This document shows, in pieces, positions 1-6,804 of a stretch of DNA of 10,632 bases; position 1 is the first letter of the stretch, and each line of letters starts with the position of its first letter. The position numbers and the translations under genes are program-made. Under the pieces are notes generated by a model that was given only the letters and a program-made list of their open reading frames with translations, searched no databases and was not told where the DNA came from. Origin of the DNA: Paraktedonobacter sp035294465 (GTDB lineage Bacteria; Chloroflexota; Ktedonobacteria; Ktedonobacterales; Ktedonobacteraceae); NCBI GenBank assembly GCA_035294465.1, contig DATGKW010000079.1:1-10632 (forward strand), read 5' to 3'.

Positions 1-581
1 GCGCGCACCTCCAGGGAGTCGAGCAGCAAGCTGGTTCCTTCGTCCATCTTGCCACCGGCGAAAGCGGCCAGTTCGGGCGGCGCAAGCTCAGCGTCCTCTT
101 CCGCGCCCTTCAACGCGCAGATGACGCGCCGTCCCTTGCTGATCTCAAGCGTCTCAAGGTTGCCGAACATCTCCTGCACGTGCCTGCCCAGCGAAAGGAT
201 GCCGCGATCCTTCGCCCCCTCTATGTAGAGCCGCCCGCCAGCCTTGAGCGCGTAGGCTGCCAGCCGAACGCCGTACTGCATCCAGGCATTGTTGGGCTGG
301 TAGAGGATATTCATCACTGCCGCGTCCATCGTCGCGGGCGCCTCGCGCAGAGCATACTCGTGAAAAGCGACGTGCCGCAGGCGCGGGCCGGCTTTGCCCA
401 GGTTCGTGACTGCCGTTCGCGCCTGCTCACAGGCTGCGATATTGTCCTCGGCCAGCAGCAATTCGCCCGCGCTGAGTTGCCGCGCGACATGAGATACGCA
501 GGGATCAGCCGCCGAATTTACCATCAACACGCGCTCATCTATCGCGCAGTGCAGTACCTCAGCAAGTAATGATTGGAACAT
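1..581 (-). CDS. RsmC-like SAM-dependent rRNA methyltransferase, partial (C-terminus beyond window)
   Basis: The minus-strand frame is open from an ATG at 581 to the window edge (193 codons). It matches the architecture of RsmC, the 16S rRNA guanine-1207 N2-methyltransferase family. First comes a degenerate Rossmann-type domain: residues 1-60 carry an 'AEDNIAACEQAR' acidic-loop motif, but the usual glycine-rich SAM loop is replaced by NSAADPCVSH. Then come an 'MNILYQPNNAW' stretch near 90-100 and 'LKAGGRLYIEGAKDRG' near 112-127. The fragment ends with 'GGKMDEGTSLLLDSL' near 176-190, like the GVFS..LD.GS.LLL segment that opens the catalytic MTS domain of RsmC. The catalytic domain with its NPPF motif lies outside the window. 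The family is fairly certain; the exact target base is inferred. The start is the only good ATG, but its GGAGG lies just 1 nt upstream, so a slightly different start is possible. Confidence 0.75.
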   Translation of the reverse strand, partial: MFQSLLAEVLHCAIDERVLMVNSAADPCVSHVARQLSAGELLLAEDNIAACEQARTAVTNLGKAGPRLRHVAFHEYALREAPATMDAAVMNILYQPNNAWMQYGVRLAAYALKAGGRLYIEGAKDRGILSLGRHVQEMFGNLETLEISKGRRVICALKGAEEDAELAPPELAAFAGGKMDEGTSLLLDSLEVR

Positions 582-635
582 GCCTCCGCACCTTTTTCTC
601 CTTGGCAAGCATTGGTTATCGGTCAAGGGAGCCAG

Positions 636-651
636 CGCATCCAGCATACCA
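636..651 (-). promoter_or_regulatory. Possible extended -10 promoter for the RsmC-like gene
   Basis: Read on the minus strand, positions 651-643 give TGG followed by TATGCT, an extended -10 element (TGn plus a hexamer with 4 of 6 consensus bases). This would start transcription near 636 and leave a leader of about 55 nt before the ATG at 581. No good -35 is present at the normal distance, which is tolerable for extended -10 promoters. The call rests on pattern alone. Confidence 0.3.
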
Positions 652-783
652 TAGATTCTGGCCTCGGTGCCAGCACAAGTTTTCTCTGCAAGAACAGCTA
701 TCGGCATATCTGAACGAATTGTCATTTCTTTTTTCCGCCCAATCGCTCAAAATATGAATATTTTTTCATAAAACAAAGGAGCC

Positions 784-812
784 TTTACATGTTTTCGTCA
801 CCATACTATGGT
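784..812 (+). promoter_or_regulatory. Candidate sigma70-type promoter for a small RNA
   Basis: TTTACA at 784-789 and TATGGT at 807-812 are separated by 17 nt, giving 5/6 and 4/6 matches to the consensus hexamers. The -10 hexamer is the right half of a perfect 13-nt dyad (800-812), and the -35 overlaps the right half of another dyad (775-786), so operator binding is conceivable. A start near 819 would produce a transcript ending at the terminator at 937-967. No promoter mapping is available, so this is a pattern-based call. Confidence 0.35.
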
Positions 813-818
813 ATATTT

Positions 819-967
819 CCCTTGTGACAAGATTTGAAACGGTTCGGGGGGAAGTCTGCAAGCTTAACCGGGGTGGATGTCACGTGGAAGTGGGGTAAGC
901 GGGCAGAAAAAAGACGAACGAAATGTTACAGAAGGAAGGACGCTCTCCTGCGAGCGTCCTTTTTTTT
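819..967 (+). ncRNA. Putative stand-alone structured small RNA, about 150 nt
   Basis: The segment lies between a promoter-like element and a strong rho-independent terminator and carries no credible open frame. It can fold. GTGACA (824-829) pairs with TGTCAC (878-883); inside this, CGGTT (840-844) pairs with AACCG (866-870), and a small AAG/CTT stem (852-854 with 863-865) sits inside that. The 3' part (884-936) is purine-rich, and the terminator hairpin closes the transcript. The only gene beyond the terminator runs in the opposite direction, so this does not look like an attenuator or riboswitch for a downstream gene. I compared it by eye with T-box, SRP RNA, cobalamin and c-di-GMP motifs and saw no match. 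Function unknown. Confidence 0.35.
937..967 (+). terminator. Rho-independent terminator
   Basis: A perfect 9-bp GC-rich stem (937-945 with 952-960) encloses a 6-nt loop and runs directly into a T-tract ending at 967. The orientation with the long T-run is plus. Its last T is also the first base of the reverse-complemented stop codon of the minus-strand gene at 967-1659. On the minus strand the hairpin follows that stop codon by 7 nt, preceded by an A-run and followed by a weaker TTCCTTCT, so it may also end that transcript (bidirectional terminator). Confidence 0.8.
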
Positions 968-1659
968 CAGAGATTGACGTGCTCCCCTGGTTGCAAGGGG
1001 CGGAACTTCGTGCCGGTGTTGATAAAGACAATCGTTTGATCTTGAACATGCACGATCATATCGGGCCGGCCATCGCCATTGACATCGCGAAACTCGCCGG
1101 TCACGGGAATCAGGTTGCTGCCGCTGCCAAAAAGCGTCGGACCGGTGTAGATGATCGCGTGGGTTGAATCCCCGCCCGGAAACTCGATAATGATGATGTG
1201 ACTGTTCAAGTTCATAAAGATAAAGTGCGAGGGATTGCTCGCGCTATCATCATGCCCGACTACGGCGTTCACCTGGTAGGTGCGCGGCATGCCATAGGTG
1301 GCATCTTCCTGGTGAAGCTGCCACCAGGACCCAAAGGCGTTCAATCCGGCAAATAACCCCAGCATTACCAGCATACCCAGAACTATCGCCAGCCAGGGAG
1401 CGCGCCGCCTGCGACCACGCGAGGGGGCCTGGATGGCCCTGGGCGCGAGGTTGCCGTCAGGCGCTACAGCGCTCGCCCGCCGATGTTGAATGAACGCCTC
1501 CTGTTCAGGGGCGTAGTCGTCCAACGTGTCCCGCTGTACCGGCTGTCTGTACCGGCGTACACTGGTACGCGGGCGCGTTACGTAATACTCCTCTTCCTCC
1601 GCGATATCATAATCGATATCCGCGGCCTGCGATCCTTTGCGGATCTGCGATGCAGCCAT
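967..1659 (-). CDS. Single-pass membrane protein with FG-GAP/VCBS-like outer domain
   Basis: Encodes 230 residues. The start at 1659 is supported by GAGGAGG 8 nt upstream. Residues 1-87 are hydrophilic: an acidic patch (EEEEYY, 21-26) and then a basic region ending in RGRRRR (81-86). A single membrane helix follows at about 88-109. By the positive-inside rule the N-terminus is cytoplasmic and residues 110-230 are outside. The outer domain is rich in beta-prone segments (SHFIFMN, SHIIIIEF, HAIIYTG, QTIVFIN). It carries DVNGDGRPDMI at 192-202, the D-x-N-x-D-G-x-x-D calcium-binding loop typical of FG-GAP/VCBS beta-propeller repeats. Only one such loop is present, so this cannot be a full propeller. 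The cellular role is unknown; a small surface sensor or scaffold is a guess. It is divergent from tatD, with a strong promoter of its own. Confidence 0.75.
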   Translation of the reverse strand: MAASQIRKGSQAADIDYDIAEEEEYYVTRPRTSVRRYRQPVQRDTLDDYAPEQEAFIQHRRASAVAPDGNLAPRAIQAPSRGRRRRAPWLAIVLGMLVMLGLFAGLNAFGSWWQLHQEDATYGMPRTYQVNAVVGHDDSASNPSHFIFMNLNSHIIIIEFPGGDSTHAIIYTGPTLFGSGSNLIPVTGEFRDVNGDGRPDMIVHVQDQTIVFINTGTKFRPLQPGEHVNL

Positions 1660-1704
1660 GATGGTTTCCTCCTCATTAGTAATTATGTTCTAAAAATTGT
1701 CCGT

Positions 1705-1733
1705 ATCATAATACCTGGGCAGCCGCCTGTCAA
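1705..1733 (-). promoter_or_regulatory. Strong sigma70-type promoter for the membrane protein gene
   Basis: On the minus strand, TTGACA (1733-1728) is followed after exactly 17 nt by TATGAT (1710-1705), giving 6/6 and 5/6 consensus matches. Transcription would start near 1698, leaving a leader of about 40 nt that ends in GAGGAGG before the ATG at 1659. It stands back to back with the tatD promoter, with 13 nt between the two -35 boxes. Confidence 0.7.
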
Positions 1734-1746
1734 GAGGAAACTTACA

Positions 1747-1776
1747 TTGACAGCCTCACTTTTGCGAGACTATACT
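1747..1776 (+). promoter_or_regulatory. Strong sigma70-type promoter for the tatD operon
   Basis: TTGACA (1747-1752), an 18-nt spacer and TATACT (1771-1776) give 6/6 and 5/6 matches to consensus. The expected start is near 1783, so the leader to the TTG start at 1849 is about 66 nt. No other promoter of this quality is seen before the two downstream genes, which suggests it drives all three. Confidence 0.7.
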
Positions 1777-1791
1777 TTAACAGGTGAGCAG

Positions 1792-1832
1792 GAGGAGAAA
1801 GCACATACGATCTTTCCCCTCTTTTGTTTGTT
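1792..1832 (+). promoter_or_regulatory. Leader hairpin followed by T-rich stretch (attenuator-like) before tatD
   Basis: GAGGAGAAAG (1792-1801) pairs with CTTTCCCCTC (1812-1821) with one A-C mismatch, around a 10-nt loop. TTTTGTTTGTT follows directly. The left arm contains a strong Shine-Dalgarno-like GGAGGAG with no start codon at a usable distance, while the real tatD site (AAAGGA, 1835-1840) lies outside the hairpin. It could act as a weak terminator/attenuator or as a 5' stabilising hairpin, because it begins within about 10 nt of the predicted transcript start. Confidence 0.4.
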
Positions 1833-1848
1833 GGAAAGGATATCTTCA

Positions 1849-2637
1849 TTGCTGGTTGACAGCCATGCCCACATCGACACCTCCCGTTTCGATGCCGACC
1901 GCGAAGCTGTAATCGCGGCTGCCCAGGCCGGAGGAATTACGCGCATGATTGATCCCGGCTGTGACCTGGCTTCCAGCCGGGCCGCATTGTCCCTTGCTAA
2001 AGCCCATCCAGGCGTAATTTTCGCGGGCGTGGGAACGCATCCCCACGACGCGACGACGTATAGCGCCGAAGTAGAGGAGCAGTATCGCGCGCTGGCCGGG
2101 GAGCCGGAAGTAGTGGCTATAGGCGAATGTGGCCTGGACTATTTTCGGATGCTCTCGCCCCGCGAGACACAGCGCGAGGTTTTTTGCGCACACCTGCGCC
2201 TGGCTCGCGAGTGCAACCTGCCCTGTATCATTCACGTGCGCGACTCCCACGAGGATGTGATAGAGCTTTTGCGCGCACATGGCCGGGGCCTGCGCGGCGT
2301 GTTTCACTGCTTCTCTGGCACAGTGAAGCAGGCCGAGGAATGCCTGGAGTTCGAGGGCTTTCTACTCTCATTCGCCGGCCCGCTCACCCGCCAGGGCAAC
2401 GAACTGCCAGAAGTCGCGCGCCTTGCTCCCCTGGAGCGTATCCTGGTTGAAACCGATAGCCCTTACCTGGTGCCCAAACCACTGCGCGAGAGGCGCAACC
2501 AGCCCCTTTTCGTCAGGCACACAGCAGAGAAGCTGGCCGAGATCCGGGGCATGACATTGGAAGAAATTGCGCAGGCAACCACCGCCAATGCGGTTCGTCT
2601 GTTTGGCCTTGACCGGTATGCCACGGACAACCCGTGA
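1849..2637 (+). CDS. tatD: TatD family metal-dependent deoxyribonuclease
   Basis: Encodes 262 residues, the usual TatD length. The TTG at 1849 is chosen because AAAGGA lies 8 nt upstream and translation then begins at the family's own N-terminus, MLVDSHAHID; the frame is open further upstream but that part is not protein-like. The TIM-barrel metal ligands are all visible: HxH at 6 and 8, the Glu of GECGLDY (E93), His of CIIHVRD (H129), His of GVFHCFSG (H153) and Asp of ETDSPYL (D203). TatD enzymes are cytoplasmic, magnesium-dependent 3'-5' exonucleases on DNA and RNA, linked to repair of oxidative damage and DNA turnover. It heads a probable operon: the next gene starts 51 nt downstream. In many bacteria tatD sits beside metG; here an aminoacyl-tRNA-synthetase-like ligase takes that place. 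No catalytic residue is missing. Confidence 0.93.
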   Translation: MLVDSHAHIDTSRFDADREAVIAAAQAGGITRMIDPGCDLASSRAALSLAKAHPGVIFAGVGTHPHDATTYSAEVEEQYRALAGEPEVVAIGECGLDYFRMLSPRETQREVFCAHLRLARECNLPCIIHVRDSHEDVIELLRAHGRGLRGVFHCFSGTVKQAEECLEFEGFLLSFAGPLTRQGNELPEVARLAPLERILVETDSPYLVPKPLRERRNQPLFVRHTAEKLAEIRGMTLEEIAQATTANAVRLFGLDRYATDNP

Positions 2638-2688
2638 TACTTTGTGCCTCATTTGCTTTCAACGCTGCTCATTAGGAGAGAAATCATA

Positions 2689-3873
2689 ATGAAACTCTTT
2701 AATACCCTGACCCAATCTCTGGAAACCTTTGTCCCTATCGACGAGACAGTCCGCATCTACGTCTGTGGCATCACACCCTATGATACGACTCACCTGGGAC
2801 ACGCTTTCCTCTACGTCTCGTTTGACGCGCTGATACGCTATCTCAAGGCGCGCGGCTATGATGTGAAGTACGTGCAAAATGTCACAGATATCGATGATGA
2901 TATTCTTCGCAAGGCGCGCGAGGTAGGACTGGCCTGGGACGAACTGGGCAGGCGCGAGACCGAGCGCTTCCTGAAAGATATGGACGCGCTGAATGTTCTG
3001 CGCCCGGATGTCTACGCCAGGGCAACCGAACAAATCCCGACTATTATTGAGATTATCCTGGCATTGATCGAGCAGGGCTACGCCTACGAGAGCAGCGGCT
3101 GTGTCTATTTCAGCGTGAAGAAAGACCCGGAGTTTGGCCGGATGGCTCGCGCAATCGGCCTGCACGATTACGACGCGATGCTCAAGATCGCCAATGAACG
3201 CGGCAATTTCCCCGACGACCCGCGCAAACGGGACCCGCTGGATTTCGTGCTCTGGCAGGCTCAAGCGCCGGGCGAACCGGCGTGGGCCAGCCCGTGGGGA
3301 CCAGGCCGCCCCGGCTGGCACATCGAGTGCAGCGCGATGGCCATACGCTACCTCGGCCCACAGATCGACATTCACGGAGGCGGAGCCGATTTGGCCTTCC
3401 CGCACCATACCTGCGAAATTGCGCAATCCGAGCATTTTACCGGGCAAGCGCCTTTCTCACGCTTCTGGCTGCACATCGGTATGGTTGAGCAAGACGGCGA
3501 GAAGATGAGCAAGTCGCTGGGCAACCTGACGCTTGTCAGCGATCTGCTCAAGGAATATGATGCCGATACCATTCGCGTAACGCTCCTCAACCATCATTAC
3601 CGCTATCCGTGGGAATGCTTTCCGGCAGATCTGAACTTCGCCCGCGAGATGGTTGAGCAGTTTCGGCAGGTGCGCGAGCTCCTGGGCGAACAGAGCAAAG
3701 GCGAAGATAGCCTGCTGCGCGGGCGCTTCGAGGCCGCGATGGACAACGATCTGAACACCCCGGAAGCGCTCCTGCTGCTCCATCAGGCAGCCGAACGCGT
3801 GATTGCCGATTATGATCCCAACACTGGAACAGAATTGCTCAGACTAGCAAGAGTACTGGGCCTGACAGTCTGA
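2689..3873 (+). CDS. Short cysteine ligase of the MshC/CysS family (mycothiol-ligase-like or truncated cysteinyl-tRNA synthetase)
   Basis: Encodes 394 residues from the ATG at 2689 (AGGAGAG 8 nt upstream); an ATG at 2644 in the same frame has no binding site. It is a class I synthetase fold. The N-terminal motif YVCGITPYDTTHLGHA (24-39) holds the HIGH box as HLGH, and GEKMSKS is at 270-276. Catalytic zinc ligands are C26, C214 and H239. The 'CGITPYD.THLGHA' and 'SP.GPGRPGWHIEC' wording and the ending at 'DLNTPEAL...LGLTV' resemble MshC, which joins cysteine to GlcN-inositol in mycothiol synthesis. The C-terminal anticodon-binding part of CysS, normally bringing it to about 460 residues, is absent. 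However, HHTCEIAQSE keeps the glutamate (E243) that is the fourth zinc ligand in CysS; from memory, MshC lacks it. The substrate (tRNA-Cys or an amino sugar) therefore cannot be settled. It lies between tatD and an MFS gene (42-nt gap), probably cotranscribed. Confidence 0.85.
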   Translation: MKLFNTLTQSLETFVPIDETVRIYVCGITPYDTTHLGHAFLYVSFDALIRYLKARGYDVKYVQNVTDIDDDILRKAREVGLAWDELGRRETERFLKDMDALNVLRPDVYARATEQIPTIIEIILALIEQGYAYESSGCVYFSVKKDPEFGRMARAIGLHDYDAMLKIANERGNFPDDPRKRDPLDFVLWQAQAPGEPAWASPWGPGRPGWHIECSAMAIRYLGPQIDIHGGGADLAFPHHTCEIAQSEHFTGQAPFSRFWLHIGMVEQDGEKMSKSLGNLTLVSDLLKEYDADTIRVTLLNHHYRYPWECFPADLNFAREMVEQFRQVRELLGEQSKGEDSLLRGRFEAAMDNDLNTPEALLLLHQAAERVIADYDPNTGTELLRLARVLGLTV

Positions 3874-3915
3874 ACCGGTGTGAGCAGCTAAAGCAGAAAG
3901 GAATCCGCTGGCCAC

Positions 3916-5142
3916 ATGAAAAATTCTTCGGCCGGAGGCTCGCGCCTGCCCATTGGATTGGCATTCTATAGTTTTGCTCTTGTTGGTCTGAACTCAGGCG
4001 TAGGCGGCGTTGTCCTCAAAAGCCTGAGCACGTATTATCATGTGGGTGATGCTGTGCTGGGTACCTTATTTTTTGTCTCAGCCCTGAGTTATTCCTTCTC
4101 CTCTTTTTTCTGCGGTCCGCTGGCTGAACGATTGAGCCTGCGCTGGCTTCTGGCCCTGGGCACGATTTTCTTTCTTTCAGGCGCGCTCGGCTATATTCTG
4201 GAAGCGCCTTTCGTGCTGTTGTTTTTTTTCCGCCTGTGTATGGGCCTGGGCACTGGTATCATTGAGACAGGCTTCAATATCCTTATCAGTGCGCTTCCCC
4301 GCCGTACATCGCTGCTCAGCTATCTCCATGCCTTCTTCGGCGTAGGCACCATCTTTGGCCCACTGCTAGCAACAGGTATTCTGGCTCTGCTCTGGGGTTG
4401 GAATACGATCTACGTAGCGCTGGCCCTGCTGAATCTGCTGCAACTCGGCGGCATTCTGCTTCTGCTGGGCGTCCCTGCTGGTGAAAAAGATTTGCCCCAG
4501 GAGCAGATTCCAGTTCAGCGCACTGCTTTTCGGGAAACGCTCGCCCTGCCTCTGATCTGGCTCACGTCAATCTTCCTGCTGGTATATACAGGCGTGGAAG
4601 TCTGCGCCAGCAACTGGGGTTACACATTTCTGGTAGATAACCGGGCATTGGGAACCCTGGCAGCCGGTTGGATTGTCAGCGGCTTTGGTATCGGCCTGAC
4701 TCTGGGGCGTTTCCTGATCCAGCCTCTGGCCGAACGCAAAGGAGTTGGAGTGGCAACGCTCATGTACGCTTTGATCGGCGGGGCCATTCTCAGCCTGCTT
4801 ATCACCTGGCTGATCCCATCTGGCGCTCTGGCTGGCGCTGGCTTCTGTCTCCTCGGCCTCAGCCTGGCTCCCATTTATCCACTAACCGTAGCTCTGGTGC
4901 CGAAGCTGGTGCCAGAACGCCTTGTACCCAGCGCGATTGGTGTGCTCGTGAGCGTGAGCATTAGCGGCCTCTCCGTTTTGCCCTGGCTTGCCGGAGTCCT
5001 GGCCCAGTTTCAAGGTATCTGGACGCTCATGCCCTACCTGCTCGTTCTCACCCTCATTCTCCTGGCTTTCTGGATCTACCTGGCGCGGCCCGTGAGCGCG
5101 TCTGAAGCTGCACAGAAAAAACTGGCCAGCGCTCAGACATAG
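3916..5142 (+). CDS. MFS transporter, FHS (fucose permease-like) family
   Basis: Encodes 408 residues, largely hydrophobic, with about 12 predicted membrane helices in two halves joined by a polar loop at about 187-207 (AGEKDLPQEQIPVQRT). The MFS motif A equivalent is GPLAERLSLRW (67-77) in the first half, with a second-half copy at QPLAERKG (269-276). 'SYLHAFFGVGTIFGPLL' (135-151) and 'GVEVCASNWGYTFLV' (226-240) resemble the LH..FG.G...GP and GxE....W segments of the FHS group, which import sugars such as fucose or glucose with protons. The substrate cannot be read from the sequence. The start ATG at 3916 has AAAGGA 13 nt upstream, a rather long spacing, but no better start is present. It is the last gene of the tatD cluster and converges on the nucleoside-transporter ATPase gene, with a 48-nt gap and no clear terminator between them. 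Confidence 0.85.
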   Translation: MKNSSAGGSRLPIGLAFYSFALVGLNSGVGGVVLKSLSTYYHVGDAVLGTLFFVSALSYSFSSFFCGPLAERLSLRWLLALGTIFFLSGALGYILEAPFVLLFFFRLCMGLGTGIIETGFNILISALPRRTSLLSYLHAFFGVGTIFGPLLATGILALLWGWNTIYVALALLNLLQLGGILLLLGVPAGEKDLPQEQIPVQRTAFRETLALPLIWLTSIFLLVYTGVEVCASNWGYTFLVDNRALGTLAAGWIVSGFGIGLTLGRFLIQPLAERKGVGVATLMYALIGGAILSLLITWLIPSGALAGAGFCLLGLSLAPIYPLTVALVPKLVPERLVPSAIGVLVSVSISGLSVLPWLAGVLAQFQGIWTLMPYLLVLTLILLAFWIYLARPVSASEAAQKKLASAQT

Positions 5143-5190
5143 GGGCAGGCGAGAAAGCAATGACTCCCTCTCCCTTTGCTGCGCGCCACC

Positions 5191-6777
5191 TTATTTTTCC
5201 AGATGACCGCCGGTCATCAAAATGCCCAGTTCCTCTTCGCTGGCATCCGGCGAGACGATGCCAACAATCTTGCCCTCGTACATCACTGCAATGCGATCCG
5301 AGAGCGAGCGAATCTCGTCCAGTTCGGCTGAAACCAGCAGGACAGCCTTGCCGGCGTCGCGCTGCTCGATGATGCGGCGGTGAATAAATTCGATTGCACC
5401 AATATCAACTCCTCGCGTGGGCTGCGAGGCGACCAGCAGCATAGGATCGGCAGAGAATTCGCGGGCGATAATGAGCTTTTGCTGATTGCCGCCTGAGAGC
5501 GAACGCGCTCGGGATTCGATGGAGGCGGTACGCACGTCGTATTCTGCAACCAGCCTTTTTGCCCAATCGATAATCTTTTTGAGCAGGAGGAAAAAGCCGC
5601 CCTTGGCAAACTGCGGCCAGCTTTGCCGGCCCAGGATCACATTATCGGCAATCGAGCTTTGCAGCACGAGCCCGCTTTCGCGCCGATCCTCCGGGATATG
5701 CGCCACGCCAACCAGACGTTCATCCCTGGCGCTCATACCGGTGATGTCTCGCGTCTCGCCTGGCTGGCCATCGACAACCTGCGTAATTGTCAGCTTGCCA
5801 GAGGTCGCCTTGCGCATCCCGGTCACAACCTCGACGAGTTCCGATTGTCCGTTGCCCTCTACGCCGGCAATGCCGAGAATCTCGCCTGCGCGCACGTCAA
5901 AGCTCACATCGCGCAACGCCTCCAGGCCGCGGTTGGATTGCGCGCTGAGATGCTCAACATGCAGCACCACCGGGCCGGGTCTGGCAGGCGTTTTGTTTAC
6001 GCGCAGCAGCACTTCGCGCCCGACCATCATACGCGCAATCTCGGCCTGGCTGGTCTCCCTGGTCACAAGCCTGCCGGCATTTTTGCCGCGCCGCAGAACC
6101 GTCACATTGTCAGAAATCTCCAGCACCTCGCGCAGCTTATGCGTGATAAAGATGATGGTTTTTCCCCTGTCAACCAGGCCCCGCAGCACGCTGAAAAGCT
6201 CAAAGGTTTCTTGCGGAGTAAGCACGCCGGTCGGCTCGTCCATAATCAAGATCTCGGCCTCGCGGTAGAGCGTTTTGAGGATCTCGACTCGCTGCTGCAT
6301 CTCCACCGAGAGCTTTTCAACGCGTGTATCGGGATGGATCGGCAGGCCGTATTGCTTGCTCAAATTGAGTACAGCCTCGCGCGCCTTTCTGGCATTGTAA
6401 GGAGTGTAGACGCTGCCCGGCTCGCGCCCTAACACAATATTTTCTGTTACCGTCAGCGGTGGGATCAACATAAAGTGCTGATGTACCATGCCGATGCCCA
6501 GGCGGATCGCATCACGCGGCCCGTTGATACGAGCAAGCTGCCCATTGATATAGATTTCCCCGCTATCCGGGCGGATCAGGCCATAGAGAATATTCATCAG
6601 GGTGGTTTTGCCAGCGCCGTTCTCGCCGACCAGCGCGTGAATCTCGCCCTTGCGCACCTGCAAGTCAACATGATCGTTTGCAACGACGCCCGGCCAGGTT
6701 TTGGTGATGCCGCGCATCTCGACAGCCAGAGGAGGCTCAGTTTCCTCGACCGCTGCCAGCGCTGAGTGTTCCCGCAT
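5191..6777 (-). CDS. Nucleoside ABC transporter tandem ATPase (NupO/YufO-like)
   Basis: Encodes 528 residues with two ABC ATPase domains, the layout of the ribose/nucleoside importers. Domain 1: Walker A GENGAGKT (51-58), Q-loop Q100, signature LSVEMQQR (156-163), Walker B ILIMDE (176-181) with catalytic E181, and switch H213. Domain 2: degenerate Walker A AGVEGNGQSEL (304-314), signature LSGGNQQK (427-434) and Walker B region LLVASQPTRGVD (447-458), where the usual Asp and Glu are replaced by Ala and Gln. The second site should thus be non-hydrolytic, as is usual for this family. It acts on the inner face of the membrane with the two permeases encoded upstream. The start at 6777 has GAGGAGG 9 nt upstream. 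It is the last gene of the four-gene operon, 27 nt after the small permease. The family is clear; purine nucleoside specificity is inferred from the BMP receptor gene in the same operon. Confidence 0.92.
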   Translation of the reverse strand: MREHSALAAVEETEPPLAVEMRGITKTWPGVVANDHVDLQVRKGEIHALVGENGAGKTTLMNILYGLIRPDSGEIYINGQLARINGPRDAIRLGIGMVHQHFMLIPPLTVTENIVLGREPGSVYTPYNARKAREAVLNLSKQYGLPIHPDTRVEKLSVEMQQRVEILKTLYREAEILIMDEPTGVLTPQETFELFSVLRGLVDRGKTIIFITHKLREVLEISDNVTVLRRGKNAGRLVTRETSQAEIARMMVGREVLLRVNKTPARPGPVVLHVEHLSAQSNRGLEALRDVSFDVRAGEILGIAGVEGNGQSELVEVVTGMRKATSGKLTITQVVDGQPGETRDITGMSARDERLVGVAHIPEDRRESGLVLQSSIADNVILGRQSWPQFAKGGFFLLLKKIIDWAKRLVAEYDVRTASIESRARSLSGGNQQKLIIAREFSADPMLLVASQPTRGVDIGAIEFIHRRIIEQRDAGKAVLLVSAELDEIRSLSDRIAVMYEGKIVGIVSPDASEEELGILMTGGHLEK

Positions 6778-6804
6778 ATGTTCTTTCCTCCTCAGTGAAA
6801 AACA

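Larger units (their letters stand above)
582..936. other. Gene-free interval with promoter-like elements
   Basis: I see no convincing protein gene here. The short open frames at 569-757 and 877-1167 (plus) and 864-1049 (minus) lack ribosome binding sites and family-like sequence. The part around 720-820 is markedly AT-rich compared with its neighbours. It contains several short perfect dyads: TATGAA/TTCATA at 753-770, AAAGG-AG-CCTTT at 775-786 and ACCATA-C-TATGGT at 800-812. This composition fits a regulatory region serving the minus-strand methyltransferase gene and a putative plus-strand small RNA. Confidence 0.5.

Noticed and set aside
180..569. Plus-strand open frame of 129 codons
   Set aside because: It is antisense to the RsmC-like gene, whose minus-strand frame has recognisable family motifs; the plus frame has no binding site and no family resemblance.
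871..967. T-box leader, suggested by GGGTGGA and a GGACGC/GCGTCC terminator
   Set aside because: The antiterminator core (ACCGCG) and specifier elements are missing, and no plus-strand gene follows; the neighbour downstream is on the minus strand.
1483..1848. Long in-frame upstream extension of tatD
   Set aside because: It overlaps the divergent membrane protein gene and both promoters; the TTG at 1849 has a good binding site and gives the standard TatD N-terminus.
5202..5218. Perfect 17-nt palindrome (8-bp arms, 1-nt centre) near the end of the ATPase gene, as terminator for the convergent genes
   Set aside because: No T-tract follows on either strand, and the sequence encodes the MTGGH segment near the protein's C-terminus, so the symmetry may be chance.
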